From Gyromitra esculenta (taxonomy: Eukaryota; Ascomycota; Pezizomycetes; Pezizales; Discinaceae): a DNA stretch of 64,000 bases. Position 1 is the stretch's first letter. Every line of letters begins with the position of its first letter. Both the position numbers and the translations under genes were made by a program. The notes under the pieces were generated by a model. That model had not been told where the DNA came from, made no database searches, and saw nothing but the letters and a program-made list of their open reading frames with translations. The stretch is from the NCBI GenBank assembly GCA_038503075.1, contig JBCAML010000011.1:1364001-1428000 (forward strand), in the 5' to 3' direction. This document shows, in pieces, positions 48,911 through 60,866 of the stretch.

Positions 48911-49044
48911 GTACTTGTTAGTAGGCATACGAATCAGAAAAAATGGGGTGTGTGGCTTTGTACGCTACGGCATTAGGCACGGATTCCGTAGCATATAAAG
49001 CCGCACCCCCATGTTTTCTGGTTCGTATGCCTGCCAACAAGTAC
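48911..49044. repeat. 134-nt near-perfect hairpin
   Basis: The arms 48911-48970 and 48986-49044 are inverted copies (about 60 bases, roughly eight differences including one indel) around a 15-nt loop. Most differences are transitions. It begins at a TACATGTA palindrome. It has the form of a foldback element or a hairpin RNA precursor. No coding frame is plausible. Confidence 0.75.
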
Positions 49045-50096
49045 CTAGTGGGTGGAATACCGTGGTTATAACCAACGATCGAGATATAGTGTGTGTGCGC
49101 TGGACTAAAATAACCAAGCCCCTCCTTCCGCGAAACTCTATTACGGGCGATATCTCTATAGGCTAGACAGAAGGTTGGCAAAGGGATAGATTATCACTTA
49201 TCAGGCGAGCCCCTGCAGATAACTGAAGAAGTTTGTATTTCACCATACGGTAGAGTATTGCCAGGAAAGGAAGCTGGTATACGGACGAGCTGGTTTCATT
49301 TGCGGATGATAGATGAAAGAAAAATATATTTCTAAACTAAATGATTGTGCAGTAATTTAGTCCCTACGTGAACATCGCATCCGGGAAACCTTGAGGATGG
49401 GCTCATCGCTTGAACCCTCGGTAACTCCTGGTCTAGCGATGAGACTAGTTACCCACGCCTAGCGTAGTATAGCGTAGTAGCTTCTTCTAGCTATACTCAC
49501 GACCCAGGATCATCAGGAGATGGATTGGCCATCATCGTCCTCACCACCACCACCTACCGCCATGCCGTATTGCTAGCGCTAGAAGTAACTCAAGCGCGAA
49601 AAATACGATTACGGGCGGATCTGAATGTGTATATACATATTTTTTTTAGCTGGTTGCTATTTCCTAAAGGCGCAGGTCTATTCCCTTATGTAGATGATAC
49701 CAACCACTCTTTCTAGGACGCGGGGTGGATTGGTGGGAGCATTTCGGTATCAGGCCAGTAGCAAAAAAAAAGACATGAACTGGATATTCAATTCATGACT
49801 CTATGAGTTGGCACACATAGATCAGCATCATCTATAATCACTCCCTGCCTTCAACGAATCCGCGGCGTCCAGTATTGTACTCTCTTGCCCTTTGCACGAG
49901 CAGTCAATCAATCTAGGGAAATATAACTATCCCATATTTGATACACCAGTGATTAAGAATTAGGAATTTAAGCTGCACGAACCTCACCAAGAAATTACCT
50001 AGGAAATATGTGTCTCTTATAGGATGATATGACTTCACAGAAAGAACAATCAACCCGTTTAAGCCACCTTTCTATAGATCCATAATATCGAGACTA

Positions 50097-50317
50097 CTCG
50101 TGATACAATCGGGTATTCAATGATACAGGGATTCTAATGAAGGGGGACGCCCTATTGGGCGAGCAAGACTCAAGGTGGTGATGTATGGAACCGCCACTTC
50201 GTTGATCAAGCCATTTATGGGAATTTTCGAACCGTTTATACCGCTTCTCACCATGTTCGTCCCATATCTTGATTGGTTCACATCCCTGTATAATTGAATA
50301 CCCGATTGTATCACGAG
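50097..50317. mobile_element. MITE-like element, 221 bp, 35-bp terminal inverted repeats, TA target duplication
   Basis: The left terminal repeat 50097-50131 begins CTCGTGATACAATCGGGTAT. The right terminal repeat 50283-50317 is its inverted copy with one mismatch in 35 bases. Each outer end is flanked by TA (50095-50096 and 50318-50319), the target preference of Tc1/mariner elements. The 151-bp interior has no coding frame. By size, repeats and target site this is a non-autonomous Tc1/mariner-type MITE. The near-identical ends suggest a fairly recent insertion. No second copy was noticed in this window. Confidence 0.8.
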
Positions 50318-50692
50318 TATTTCCTTCCCCTCCTGCGCGGTTAGTCATACTCCACTATAGTAACCAGTTATCGAAACATACGTTTTGGTCGTGCAAGTGA
50401 TTCAACCTGGAGACCGGTATCATTCCCGTCACGTCATCATCCGTGATGATCTCTCGTCCCCCTCCCACTCTCCCTCAGGATTACGTGTATCCATTCCATT
50501 CCATCTCATTCCATCATCCCATTCCGAAAATTCGTTTTATCACTTTGCAGTGATCGTGATCCTGATTTTGATCTTGCTCCCATCACTCGCTCTTGGTGAC
50601 TGTCGCCAAGGCCGAGTGACGTCCCGGCGCTAAAAATGTTCCATGACTGATCGCTGACTACCCAAGTCGCAGTTTGGCACACGAGCGATATT

Positions 50693-50800
50693 AGAGACTT
50701 TGCGCAAATAGATCCGGCTCCGATTTCTAACAATTTAATTGGTGCAGATCAGCTTCTGGTTGGTTAAAAACCAGGGCTGGCTCAAAAGCGCAAAGTCTCT
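50693..50800. repeat. Short inverted repeat (13-bp perfect arms)
   Basis: AGAGACTTTGCGC at 50693-50705 is exactly inverted at 50788-50800, with 82 bases between. This could be chance in 64 kb of sequence or the edge of a decayed element; nothing else distinguishes it. Confidence 0.5.
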
Positions 50801-51492
50801 ATTTAGCGCATTGGTTCTAGTCAGGTCCCTGATTCTGCCGGGTTACAGGCAAAATTCCATCAAGCGAAGCCTGCTCCATCTCGCCAAACGTTATTTGCGC
50901 CTCGTGATTGATCTGACGAAAGCCACTCCATGCGCCAAATCCAACGTCGACTCTCGGTAGGAGCCACTCACAGCTTAACCGCGAAAACGATCAATCCCCC
51001 ACTACGCGAAATACACGTTTTTTTTCTTCCACTCAAATGCACAGAAATTCTTAAAGTGACTTCTTTTCGGGGAGTAAAGTACACGAGAACCAAAATAAAA
51101 ACAAGCCACCCGTCCTTTCCAGAACCCCCAAACAACGCAGTTATAATCTACCGATTCCTCCCACCTAGTGAGATATACGATGATGAACGAAAAATTGCCC
51201 AAAAGGAAGAGAAAAAAACAAAAAACAAACCCGTTTTTCACAAACAGACCCTATCCTTAAACCAAGACAGAGATAAATAAAAATAAAAAGCAATACCCAA
51301 ACAAAAAACCACAACGCAAAAGCAGACCCAACGTTATTCCCAAGGAAATACAAAAGAAAAACAGGAACCGTTTAACATCATAGAACAAAACCTGTTAAAG
51401 AGAAACAAAAAAGGTGGAGGCCAATTCCGTCCATCATAAAGAAGACCATTCGAAGTATCAATATTACAAGAAGTTACAAGGAGCTAGCCAGC

Positions 51493-52581
51493 TTATGCTT
51501 CGGTAGCAGGAGCGGCAGCTGTCTCCTTCTTCTTGGAAGCAGCCTTCTTCTTGGGGGCAGCGGCCTTCTTCTTAGGGGCAGCCTTAGGAGCAGCCGCGGA
51601 TCCCTTGGAGACACGACCAGACTTAGTCTTGGTCAAAACGGTTGGCTTCTCAACGACAGCAGGAGCCTATAAGTATGTAAGCCTCTGGTCATTATCTAAT
51701 CAGAATTCGTTTTAACTTACAGGCTTCTCGGTCTTCTCTACAGTCTTGCGAGGCTTCTTTGCGTTCGACTTGGGCTTGGCGGCGGCGGCGGCAGCAGTGG
51801 TCTTCTTCTCCTTGGAAGCAGCAGGTTCTTTGGCGGTCTTTTCAGCCTTAGGTTTAGCGGCGGCGGCCTTCTTGGTAGCAGTGGCAGCGGGCTTCTTGGC
51901 TGTGGTGGCCTTCTTGGTGTCCTTAGTGGCAGCGACAGTCCTCTTGGCCGTAATCGCTGCGGCAGGCTTCTTCTCCTTTGGAGCGGGATCTTTCTTCACA
52001 AGCTTAACAGTACCAGATGGTCCTGTAGCAGAAAGTTAGTTTGATGCGCGACTATGACATACGTGCACAGCACTTGTGTAAATAAGTGAAAACATACCCT
52101 TAGGGAAAGCGAATTCTCCATTCTCAGCACCCTTCTTGAGGGCCAGGTTGAAAAGCTGATCGAAACGATCGGTCCCTACGCCCTTGTAGTTCGCTTGGAT
52201 GTATTTCTTGAGTGCGGGACGGCTAAAAACACGGGTTAGCAAAGATCATAACAACGCGTTGAAGCGCCGCGAGACGATCAAGACAATGGTGAATCTAGCG
52301 CGCCTAAAAGATGACGTGTATGGATCGGAAATTGGGCGAACAAACCTTGAACCATTGCGTTCTTTGAGCTAAACCTGATGTTAGCGATGACTGTTTTTTA
52401 TTTATTTTTTGGTTTTGGTTTTTTTGCGAATTGCACCACGCGACGACTCGATGGGAATAGGAGAGGAGAGACAAACAGCACGGATTGATTCCTTGATCAT
52501 CTCCTTGTATGGAGGGTGCTCGGGGGCAGCAGCAGCCTTCTTGGTGGCAGCAGGCTTAGCGGCGGCGACTTTGGAAACCAT
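51493..52581 (-). CDS. H1: Linker histone H1
   Basis: Binds linker DNA at the nucleosome dyad and compacts chromatin. Exons, in transcription order, are 52581-52477, 52368-52346 (23 nt), 52222-52098, 52022-51721 and 51666-51493, giving 242 aa. After a short Ala/Lys head ([19 protein letters not shown]) comes one globular winged-helix domain, about residues 21-95. It contains [37 protein letters not shown] and [18 protein letters not shown], then [14 protein letters not shown]. The C-terminal tail is typical Lys/Ala/Pro-rich with KPA and KKAA repeats. Removal of all four introns is needed to rebuild the globular domain, including a 23-nt exon that encodes LKERNGS. The gene is polyadenylated-type and intron-rich, unlike clustered core histones. 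Confidence 0.93.
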
Positions 52582-55121
52582 TTCGAATTATTTAGGTTCT
52601 TGAAGTAAACTAAAGTATCGATATTGGGGGCTGTTGTATGGTAGCGAAGAGAGATGTAGCGAAGAGAGATTTGGCAGGATCGAGAGTGTGGGCGAAAAGT
52701 GTGAGTCTGGGCTGCGAGAAGAGTTGAGCTGTGGAAGGCCGGCGGGGCTGCTCTATATGTCCCACGCTGCAGCATACCCAGATCAACATCACCCCGTCAC
52801 TCAGTGTGGGTTAGGGTTGGGCCGAGACACACCACTTGCAATTGCTCGCCGACTCACTCGAATCCGCATCCTGGCGGTGCGTTGGGCAACGTCCACGGGG
52901 AGCGTGCGCTCTTCCACCCCCTCCGACTTCCATTTTCCTTCGCATCGTTTATCGCCCCCCCATCTTGACGAGGGTTTTTTCGGGGTCTCTTCCCATCTGC
53001 CCCTTCCCCTCCATTCCCTGATCCATTTTTTTCGAATTCGCTCTCCTGCCACACCACTCTGCCCGCCCGCCCACGAGGACTGCCATTGCCCAAACTCCCC
53101 TTCCCCATATCCCCAATCTCGTGCAATCAACACGTCACCGCGCTCCCGTACCTACCTGCCGCACCCCAGCCAAGTGTTCCATCCGCTCGCTCTTCTCTTC
53201 CCCCTCTCGCTTCTTCTTCTCCCCGTCCCCTTCTTTTCTTTTTCCCTCTTTCCACCGATTGGGCACGATCGATAAGGCTCCTGGCTCTTCGTTGTCACTT
53301 GACGTTCCGCAGTGGGACCATCTGAATTCATTGCTCACGTCCTCGTCGTATCGTCTGCCTGCTTTCGTGGGCACAGGCAGAAGACAGGCCGGAATTTGGC
53401 CTCAGCTACACGCGGCGCGTCGGCTGGAATGGCCGCGGAGAATCTTGTCCATAGATCAAATATCATATCACAAAGTAGGCGCGATGAATTAGATTCTTAA
53501 GGTCCCATACACTGGCCAATATCATACAAGAATTCCCCGGTTCTTGTGCTAGTCTGTAGTCCATCGTGAACTTTGTGATGCGATCTTGCTCCTCCATCCT
53601 CCAGTCACTCCTCCCCCAAGCCCCTTCCTACCCGGCTCTCCGTAAAACCCCCAAGATTCAGGTATATGTATGTACGATAGATGTATGTAAGGAACGGCGG
53701 CGTAGCATCCGCCTCTCAGAATCTTCCACACCGTACATGCTTGTATGGGGTCCGTTTCGTATGTTGCAGCTGTGATTTTAGCAAAAAAACTCTGCATCTG
53801 GTCTCAACTCCACGCTCTCGAAGCTGCGAGAGATAGCAATTTTTCAACGCATCTGTAAATCGCCGCAGTAGGACAAGATAGTATCCCGACGTAGATGGAG
53901 GCATACAATGTGTCAGAAATAATGCCATGCTCACGCCGGAGCTGTGGGGTCATTTTGAGACTAAACATCGTATTGCTTCAAATAATCAACAAGATCACTT
54001 CGCGACCGTATTTTTCCAACGCACCCATATTCAACACAATGTATGGTACATACTTGAGCAGATATGCTCCTACATCTAGTGCAGCATCCCTTTGCAAATA
54101 CAAGCAAACTCTGTTACGTTGCGCAAGCTATGGGTTTGCTCTGTGGCGGATAAACAGGACACGAAACATCCCATCGCCCATCCAGCAACCCTCAAAAAAA
54201 CCAACGGAATAACTCTCACAAGACGACCCTGGCTAAGTTCCTAGTCGGTTTCGATGGTATCAATAGATTCTGCTCCTTTAGATACATTCTTAAACTACAA
54301 AAAAATACCAATTCAGCTTGCGTAGTAGACTCGCGTTCCCCACTTTTCCCCTCACCTTGCCCAACAGCAAGCCGCGCGTGTGCGTGACGATATACCGTGA
54401 CGCTTGGAACGAGTGACAGGATGTGCGCCAAGAGCACAGGGCATAAGCACGATTGGCTGTGCGGCTACAGTAAGAATTACGATTCCGGAACTCTAACAAT
54501 TGTCCACTACTGCAGTTGGAAATGCACAATATTTCAAATTCGACCGGCCCCGTTGCTGTAAAAATAACTCATATGCCATCTAGATATGGACCGCTGGGGG
54601 GGTTAAACTTACTTTAACATTATTTTTATTTTTATTTTTATTTTAAATTCTGATTACGTTGGCCAGGTTTTGCCAGCAGTCGCGCCGTGCGGGGCTAGGT
54701 GCGGCAATTCCTAGAATCGTCGGGAATCACTCGCTTTCTTGCCTCCTTCATGATTACATGAAGGACTTCATTGATAGCAACTATCTACGGCACGATGAGG
54801 CACAGAAACAACCCCGAGAAGCATGAGAGAAGGAAAAGAAAGGAAAGATACCCTGACCGATATGGCTTGGGTTGCCTAACTCAATGTAAAATGATCATTC
54901 TCAAACCTAGCAGGGCACAGGGAGAACCGAGTCAGCCCGGCTTCAGCCGCCAACCGCCACAGCAAAGTCACAGCAAAAGTTCGTGTGGCATGGTATCTTT
55001 TTTCTTCTACCTTAACAGTGTCATTCAATTCCCCTTGATTGGTGAGATTCTATCCCAGTGAAGAATTACAAATAGGTAGTATTTTACCGCCTCTCCGCGT
55101 CTCGATGAATATGCAATAAGT
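52582..55121. other. Intergenic region between histone H1 and FEN1
   Basis: 2.5 kb without a supported gene. The H1 promoter is on the left. The part from 52900 to 53260 is very C/T-rich on the + strand. Open frames there are low-complexity Pro/Ser and unsupported. T/A-rich ATTTTT repeats lie near 54620-54645. Confidence 0.5.
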
Positions 55122-56493
55122 CTATGATCCAAGTCTCGGCTTCTTCGTGCCTTTCTTCGCCGCCTGTTCTTGTTTTTGCTTCCTCTTCTTTTCTGCCGTC
55201 TTCTCGTCGTTCTTCTTTTTTATGATCGCCAGTTCCGCCTCAGTTTTCGGGACTGGCTTGAAGAAATCATTCATCCGAGCTACGATGCCAGTTAGTATTC
55301 ATGGGTCGAAAAGGGAAAAGTAACTACTATCGGGATTATGGGAAAAATACATTGCGTAACAGCCTTTAAACTCTTATTTAACTTCGCCACCCCACTTTTA
55401 ACACGATCTTCTGCAAACCCTTTCTCCTGCACTAAAAACTTCATCAACCCATCTATGTCGGGTGCCTCCCATTTGAAATCACATTCTTCTGGATCTATTA
55501 TATCCGGTTTAAAAAACAGTTCTCGGGAGTCTTCAAATGGCCAGTCTTCTGGTATGGGGTATTTGGGACCAAGATTTTCGATAACTTTCTCAATTGTCTT
55601 GTGTTCGCGGATCAACTTGAGGGCTGTAGTTGGGCCAACCCCCCTGATTGTATCGCAGTAGTCGCAGCCAAGGAGAATGCAGAGGTCAATGAATTGCGCG
55701 CGGGTGAAGCCAAGACCCTCAAGTGCTTTTTGAAGGTCGATTTCTTGGACAGGCTCTTTTTTTTGTTCGCTGAGCATGAGCTTTTTAAGAAGGATAGGGG
55801 TATCGAAGCAAAGCGTGTCCATGTCGTCCGAAGCAGCAGCATAAACTTTTCCAGCTTTTGCCAAAGCCGCACATTGCGCCTCTGCTTCGCATGGTGCGTC
55901 GATGTATGGGACTCCCATGAGCTTCAGGAGTCGTTTACACTCCGCGTTATGCTCCTTTGTCACTCTAACGGTCCTTCTTGAGAACTTTTCAATATCCTCT
56001 GCAGTACCACTCTCTTTCGCTTCTTCGTGTTGTTCTGCGGCTTCTGCTTTCCGCGCGGAACGTTTCGCCAATTCGCCACCTTTCATGGTTGGTGGTTTGC
56101 CGTCAAAGACGTAGAGGGGCTTGATCCCATTATCGACCATCCTGAGTGTCCGATAAAACATCCCCATAAGATGCGACGTGGTTTCGCCGCTCTCTGATGT
56201 GAGCATCTGGCCATCTGATCGCACGGCTATCAAGAAACTATAGATACTCATAGACCTATAACTTACGTTAGTTGCCACCCTCCTCTTCCCCCCCCCTCCC
56301 CGAAAAGCTGTGGAGAACATACGCATCGATAGCAACTTTCCGCCCAAAATGCTGCTTGATGTCGCCGTTCTTGATGGCATCTGGCGCATTATCGGAGATG
56401 ACCTGGAAGAGGTCTGCGAAGAAACAGGTTAGTCACGGAATCGAGTACAGGGTTAGGGAGGGGTTTGCAAGACAACGTACGCTTAATGCCCAT
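55122..56493 (-). CDS. RAD27: Flap endonuclease 1 (FEN1/Rad27)
   Basis: Structure-specific nuclease that removes 5' flaps during Okazaki fragment maturation and base excision repair. Exons, in transcription order, are 56493-56481 (13 nt), 56413-56323, 56255-55351 and 55279-55122, giving 388 aa. The N domain [18 protein letters not shown] is joined from exons 1 and 2, then [17 protein letters not shown]. The I domain contains [29 protein letters not shown] with the metal-binding acidic residues. The H3TH part is [25 protein letters not shown]. The C-terminus holds the PCNA-binding box QSRMNDFF at 336-343, followed by a Lys/Arg-rich nuclear tail ending KKPRLGS. The Ser of the PCNA box is created by the last splice. 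Single clear start: Gly2 is exposed after Met removal, as required in the family. Confidence 0.95.
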
Positions 56494-57952
56494 TTTTGTG
56501 GCTCTGTTGCAAGTTAGTTCAAGATGATAATTCAAACGTAATGAAGTTGACTCGGGAGGGCGACTTGTGGAGTTTGGAAACGGAAGATGACGCGCTGGTG
56601 AGCGCGTTGCGTTGGAGCGTGTTTATTCGCTAAATTGATTTTTGGGGTGGTTGGGACAATATGTATGAAATTTTCTGTAAAGAACGTAAATAATAGCGCG
56701 GTATCTGTAGTATATCTATTAGCCAATATATTCTCTCTCGTAGATATTTCTTTATATTTTCTTTGCTTTATGCGACTCAGGTTCAGAGTTGAATGGAATC
56801 TTGGCAGCTCTCTTGCTCATGCCGGAATTTTCACCGCGTGAGATTGAGGCTCAACCTCGGCGTCGGAATTAATTGGTTTGGAAAAAGTGTGTCGATTATG
56901 GTTCTAGAGGTTTGAACAAGGATATTTAATACTCTAGAGCTGGGGTTAGCCACTGGAAATCTGTCGGTTTTGATAATTGTTAAGTTTACTACGTGTGCCA
57001 GGCTGCGTGTGTGGCTCGACCTTCGACCCCAGGTTTGGCAACAAAATAGGTGAGTTCTAAAAGCGATATAAATGCATCGATGACACAACTTAATCAAAAC
57101 ACTAGACTAGAAAGATTATATAAAAATATCACTATGGATAAAAGTAAAGGAAGGAAAAGTTAAGCTAAAGAAAAGCGAGTGATATACTGTGATCTTGAAC
57201 TTTACGGAGTAAGTCTTAAGCAACCAACGGAAAATTTCTGAGTTCTTTTATTGAGAACACTGGGGAAAATATATCTTTGCTCTCTAGTTTCTTCTGACTA
57301 ACAAAACATTTGGGAAAAAGCATGTTCAAATATTTCAATTCCAGATCTTACAAACCCATGGATATTTTCCGAGTGTGAGCTGTGGAGCAAATAGCTCTTT
57401 TAAAAAATTTCAATAATTCTCAAAATTAAATTCCATTACGTAAACATACATGTATGAATTGATTATTTTTGTTTGTTTTTATAAAAGCAGCTAGGGTTAG
57501 AGCACCATCGTCAGTTCAAAAGCAGACCGACCATACTGCCCTCCAAAATGTTAAATAAAGATGTAGGCTAAAATCATGGACCATTACGCCCACCTGTAAG
57601 TTAATAACCCAGGACGTAACGGTGAGTAGAAAGCCCTCCCCAAAGAGATATCATCTTCCTTACACCAAAATAGGAGCAGACCACGGATGAGTAGGTTTGC
57701 ACCAGAGTGTTGGTAAGGATCGGGAAATGGAAGGGGGTGGATGCGTGGGTGAGTTGTCACTGTTTTAAATATGAAGATTATTTATTTCTCGTAAAAAGGT
57801 CGTCAAATTGTTCTTTATACCTCAACGCCTATCAACGCCAAAAAATCCTGTTGGAGATACTTCTTTTATGGTAAAGTAACTACAGAAAATGCTTTTTTTT
57901 GATACCCCAAACCAAATGCCTAGAGAAAGGAAAAGAACGGATCCGCAATTAT
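56494..57952. other. Intergenic region between FEN1 and RPL12
   Basis: FEN1 promoter at the left and RPL12 3' region at the right. The middle is AT-rich with one TACATGTA palindrome at 57447-57454. No gene is supported. Confidence 0.55.
56589..56608. promoter_or_regulatory. Paired ACGCGC sites upstream of FEN1
   Basis: GACGCGC at 56589-56595 and GCGCGTT (inverted AACGCGC) at 56602-56608 lie about 95-115 bases before the FEN1 start codon. ACGCG is the core of MBF-type G1/S sites, and replication genes are commonly MBF-controlled in fungi. Binding is inferred only. Confidence 0.4.
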
Positions 57953-59519
<1,567 letters not shown>

Positions 59520-60102
59520 TTAGTAGCGCTGATCGAGGGGAGGAGCTATTAAAGTCAGCATAGAAACCCGTGACAGGGGTGACTCGGGATACCATACGAG
59601 TAAGGATAGGACATGGTATATTCCTCTCGTACTTAGATCCTACAACCACCCATATCAGTAAAGTCATGACCCCATAGCCATCCGAGAAACAAATCGATTT
59701 CGTACCTCCAGGCGCCGTCGGCGGAATGTAAGGATCAGGATGCTTCCATTTCTCAAGCTCGGTTTCAGTCTTCTGGAGGAGATCCTACACCGTTGGACTC
59801 GCTCGTCAGTCAAATTCTTCCTTGAACTATTCCTAGTTGCACCCAACCTCCCCTATATCCCATTGCAGGAGGGATATCATACTCGTTGCAATCGCGGGTC
59901 CGTAATGTTTCGGTTTGCCTCGAACATCTCACGGAGATTAACGGCTTGGATCCTATACATGACCCTGCCGTCAGCCCAGCTGAGGGCCGTTTTCAGGCTA
60001 CGGCGGTAGAGAGAACTAAATCGATGAGCAAAGATCAATAAGTGTGTCCATTGAGGGTATTATAAAGGAGTGTGCTTACCAGACTAGAGACTTTGTGGCC
60101 AT
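59520..60102 (-). CDS. NDUFB9: NADH:ubiquinone oxidoreductase B22-like subunit (NDUFB9, LYR protein)
   Basis: Accessory LYR-motif subunit of mitochondrial complex I, at the distal membrane arm. Exons, in transcription order, are 60102-60080, 60015-59883, 59784-59706, 59639-59598 and 59545-59520, giving 100 aa, short as in fungi. The protein opens MATKSLVCSLYRRSLKTALSW, with the LYR motif at 10-12. It continues MFEANRNITDPRLQR and DLLQKTETELEKWKHPDPYIPPTAPGGSKYERNIP, ending ILTPPPLDQRY. EANRN, the KWKHPDPYIPP stretch and the PGG.KYERNIP block are the family marks. No single frame is long, so this gene is only visible when all four introns are removed. It ends near a cluster of stop codons and has no long open frame of its own. 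Confidence 0.88.
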
Positions 60103-60866
60103 CTTGATTTGATGATTCCGTGGTTGTTTGGGCTGCCGAGTTGGCGTGAGGTTCGTCCCCCACCAATTAGTGGCAGTATTATGTAATCATATGGTATGTC
60201 ACCCGGTTTTTTGTCTTTCGTAGATCCATGCAGGTTAAGGGAGTTTGTGATTCTGGATTTTGTGAATTTATATTAGTATAAACGAGTGGATATTCTATGT
60301 CCGAGTGCTATGTAAATTTTTATTGCTGTGTTTCTAATACTACCTGCTGGTTCTGCGTTGTTTCTCATTACATGTAGTTTAGACAAAAATATGAAAGAGG
60401 ACTTCAAGGAAAAGTATTTATCCGAGTATACATGTATACTTCATTCTGGTGTATCTTTAAGCAATTAGGCTTGGAATAAAAGCACTGAAGGAGCCGTGTC
60501 ATAATAAATATTAAAATAAACGAAATAGAGGTTATTTTTATTTTTATTGAAGCTCATTCAAGAGCCTGAGGTTTGTAGCACCTGCTATCGATGTGCCTTT
60601 GACGTCGACGTGCATATTATCGTGAAAACGATAGGGTTAGGGTCTTGGTCACAGTGTTGGGCTCATCGGACACCCTCGGCTTGGAAGCTGGATCACTCCT
60701 CCGCTTTGCCGGTCAACATCGAAATCCCTCCATCTCTATCTGACTGGTGAAAACGGTTCCTGAGCGGCCTTCGAATAAGCCCAGCGTCTATTTCCCCTCA
60801 CTTAGAATATTGCAACTTTTTGTCCTCCTCTCCCTTCCCTAATTTCATCACAGAAAAGGGTTCATC
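60103..60866. other. Divergent promoter region, NDUFB9 / KGD2
   Basis: 763 bases between two divergent mitochondrial genes. Two TACATGTA palindromes lie at 60369 and 60429. The last 60 bases before KGD2 are C/T-rich. Shared regulation of the two mitochondrial genes is possible but not shown by a known motif. Confidence 0.5.

Larger units (their letters stand above)
45530..51492. other. 6 kb gene-free region between MSS4 and histone H1
   Basis: No gene is supported over about 5.96 kb, the longest such stretch in the window. It includes the MSS4 promoter (left) and the histone H1 3' region (right, A-rich). It contains a TA-flanked MITE-like element at 50097-50317, a long hairpin at 48911-49044, a 13-bp perfect inverted repeat at 50693-50800, and two TACATGTA palindromes (47162, 48906). 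Open frames show no family resemblance and no splice-supported exons. Confidence 0.5.

Noticed and set aside
49380..49450. Possible tRNA (TTGAACCC-like word)
   Set aside because: No A box, acceptor stem or anticodon arm could be fitted around it.
52634..53492. Pro/Ser-rich frames upstream of histone H1
   Set aside because: C/T-rich promoter-like DNA gives such frames by composition; no consistent splice model or family match.
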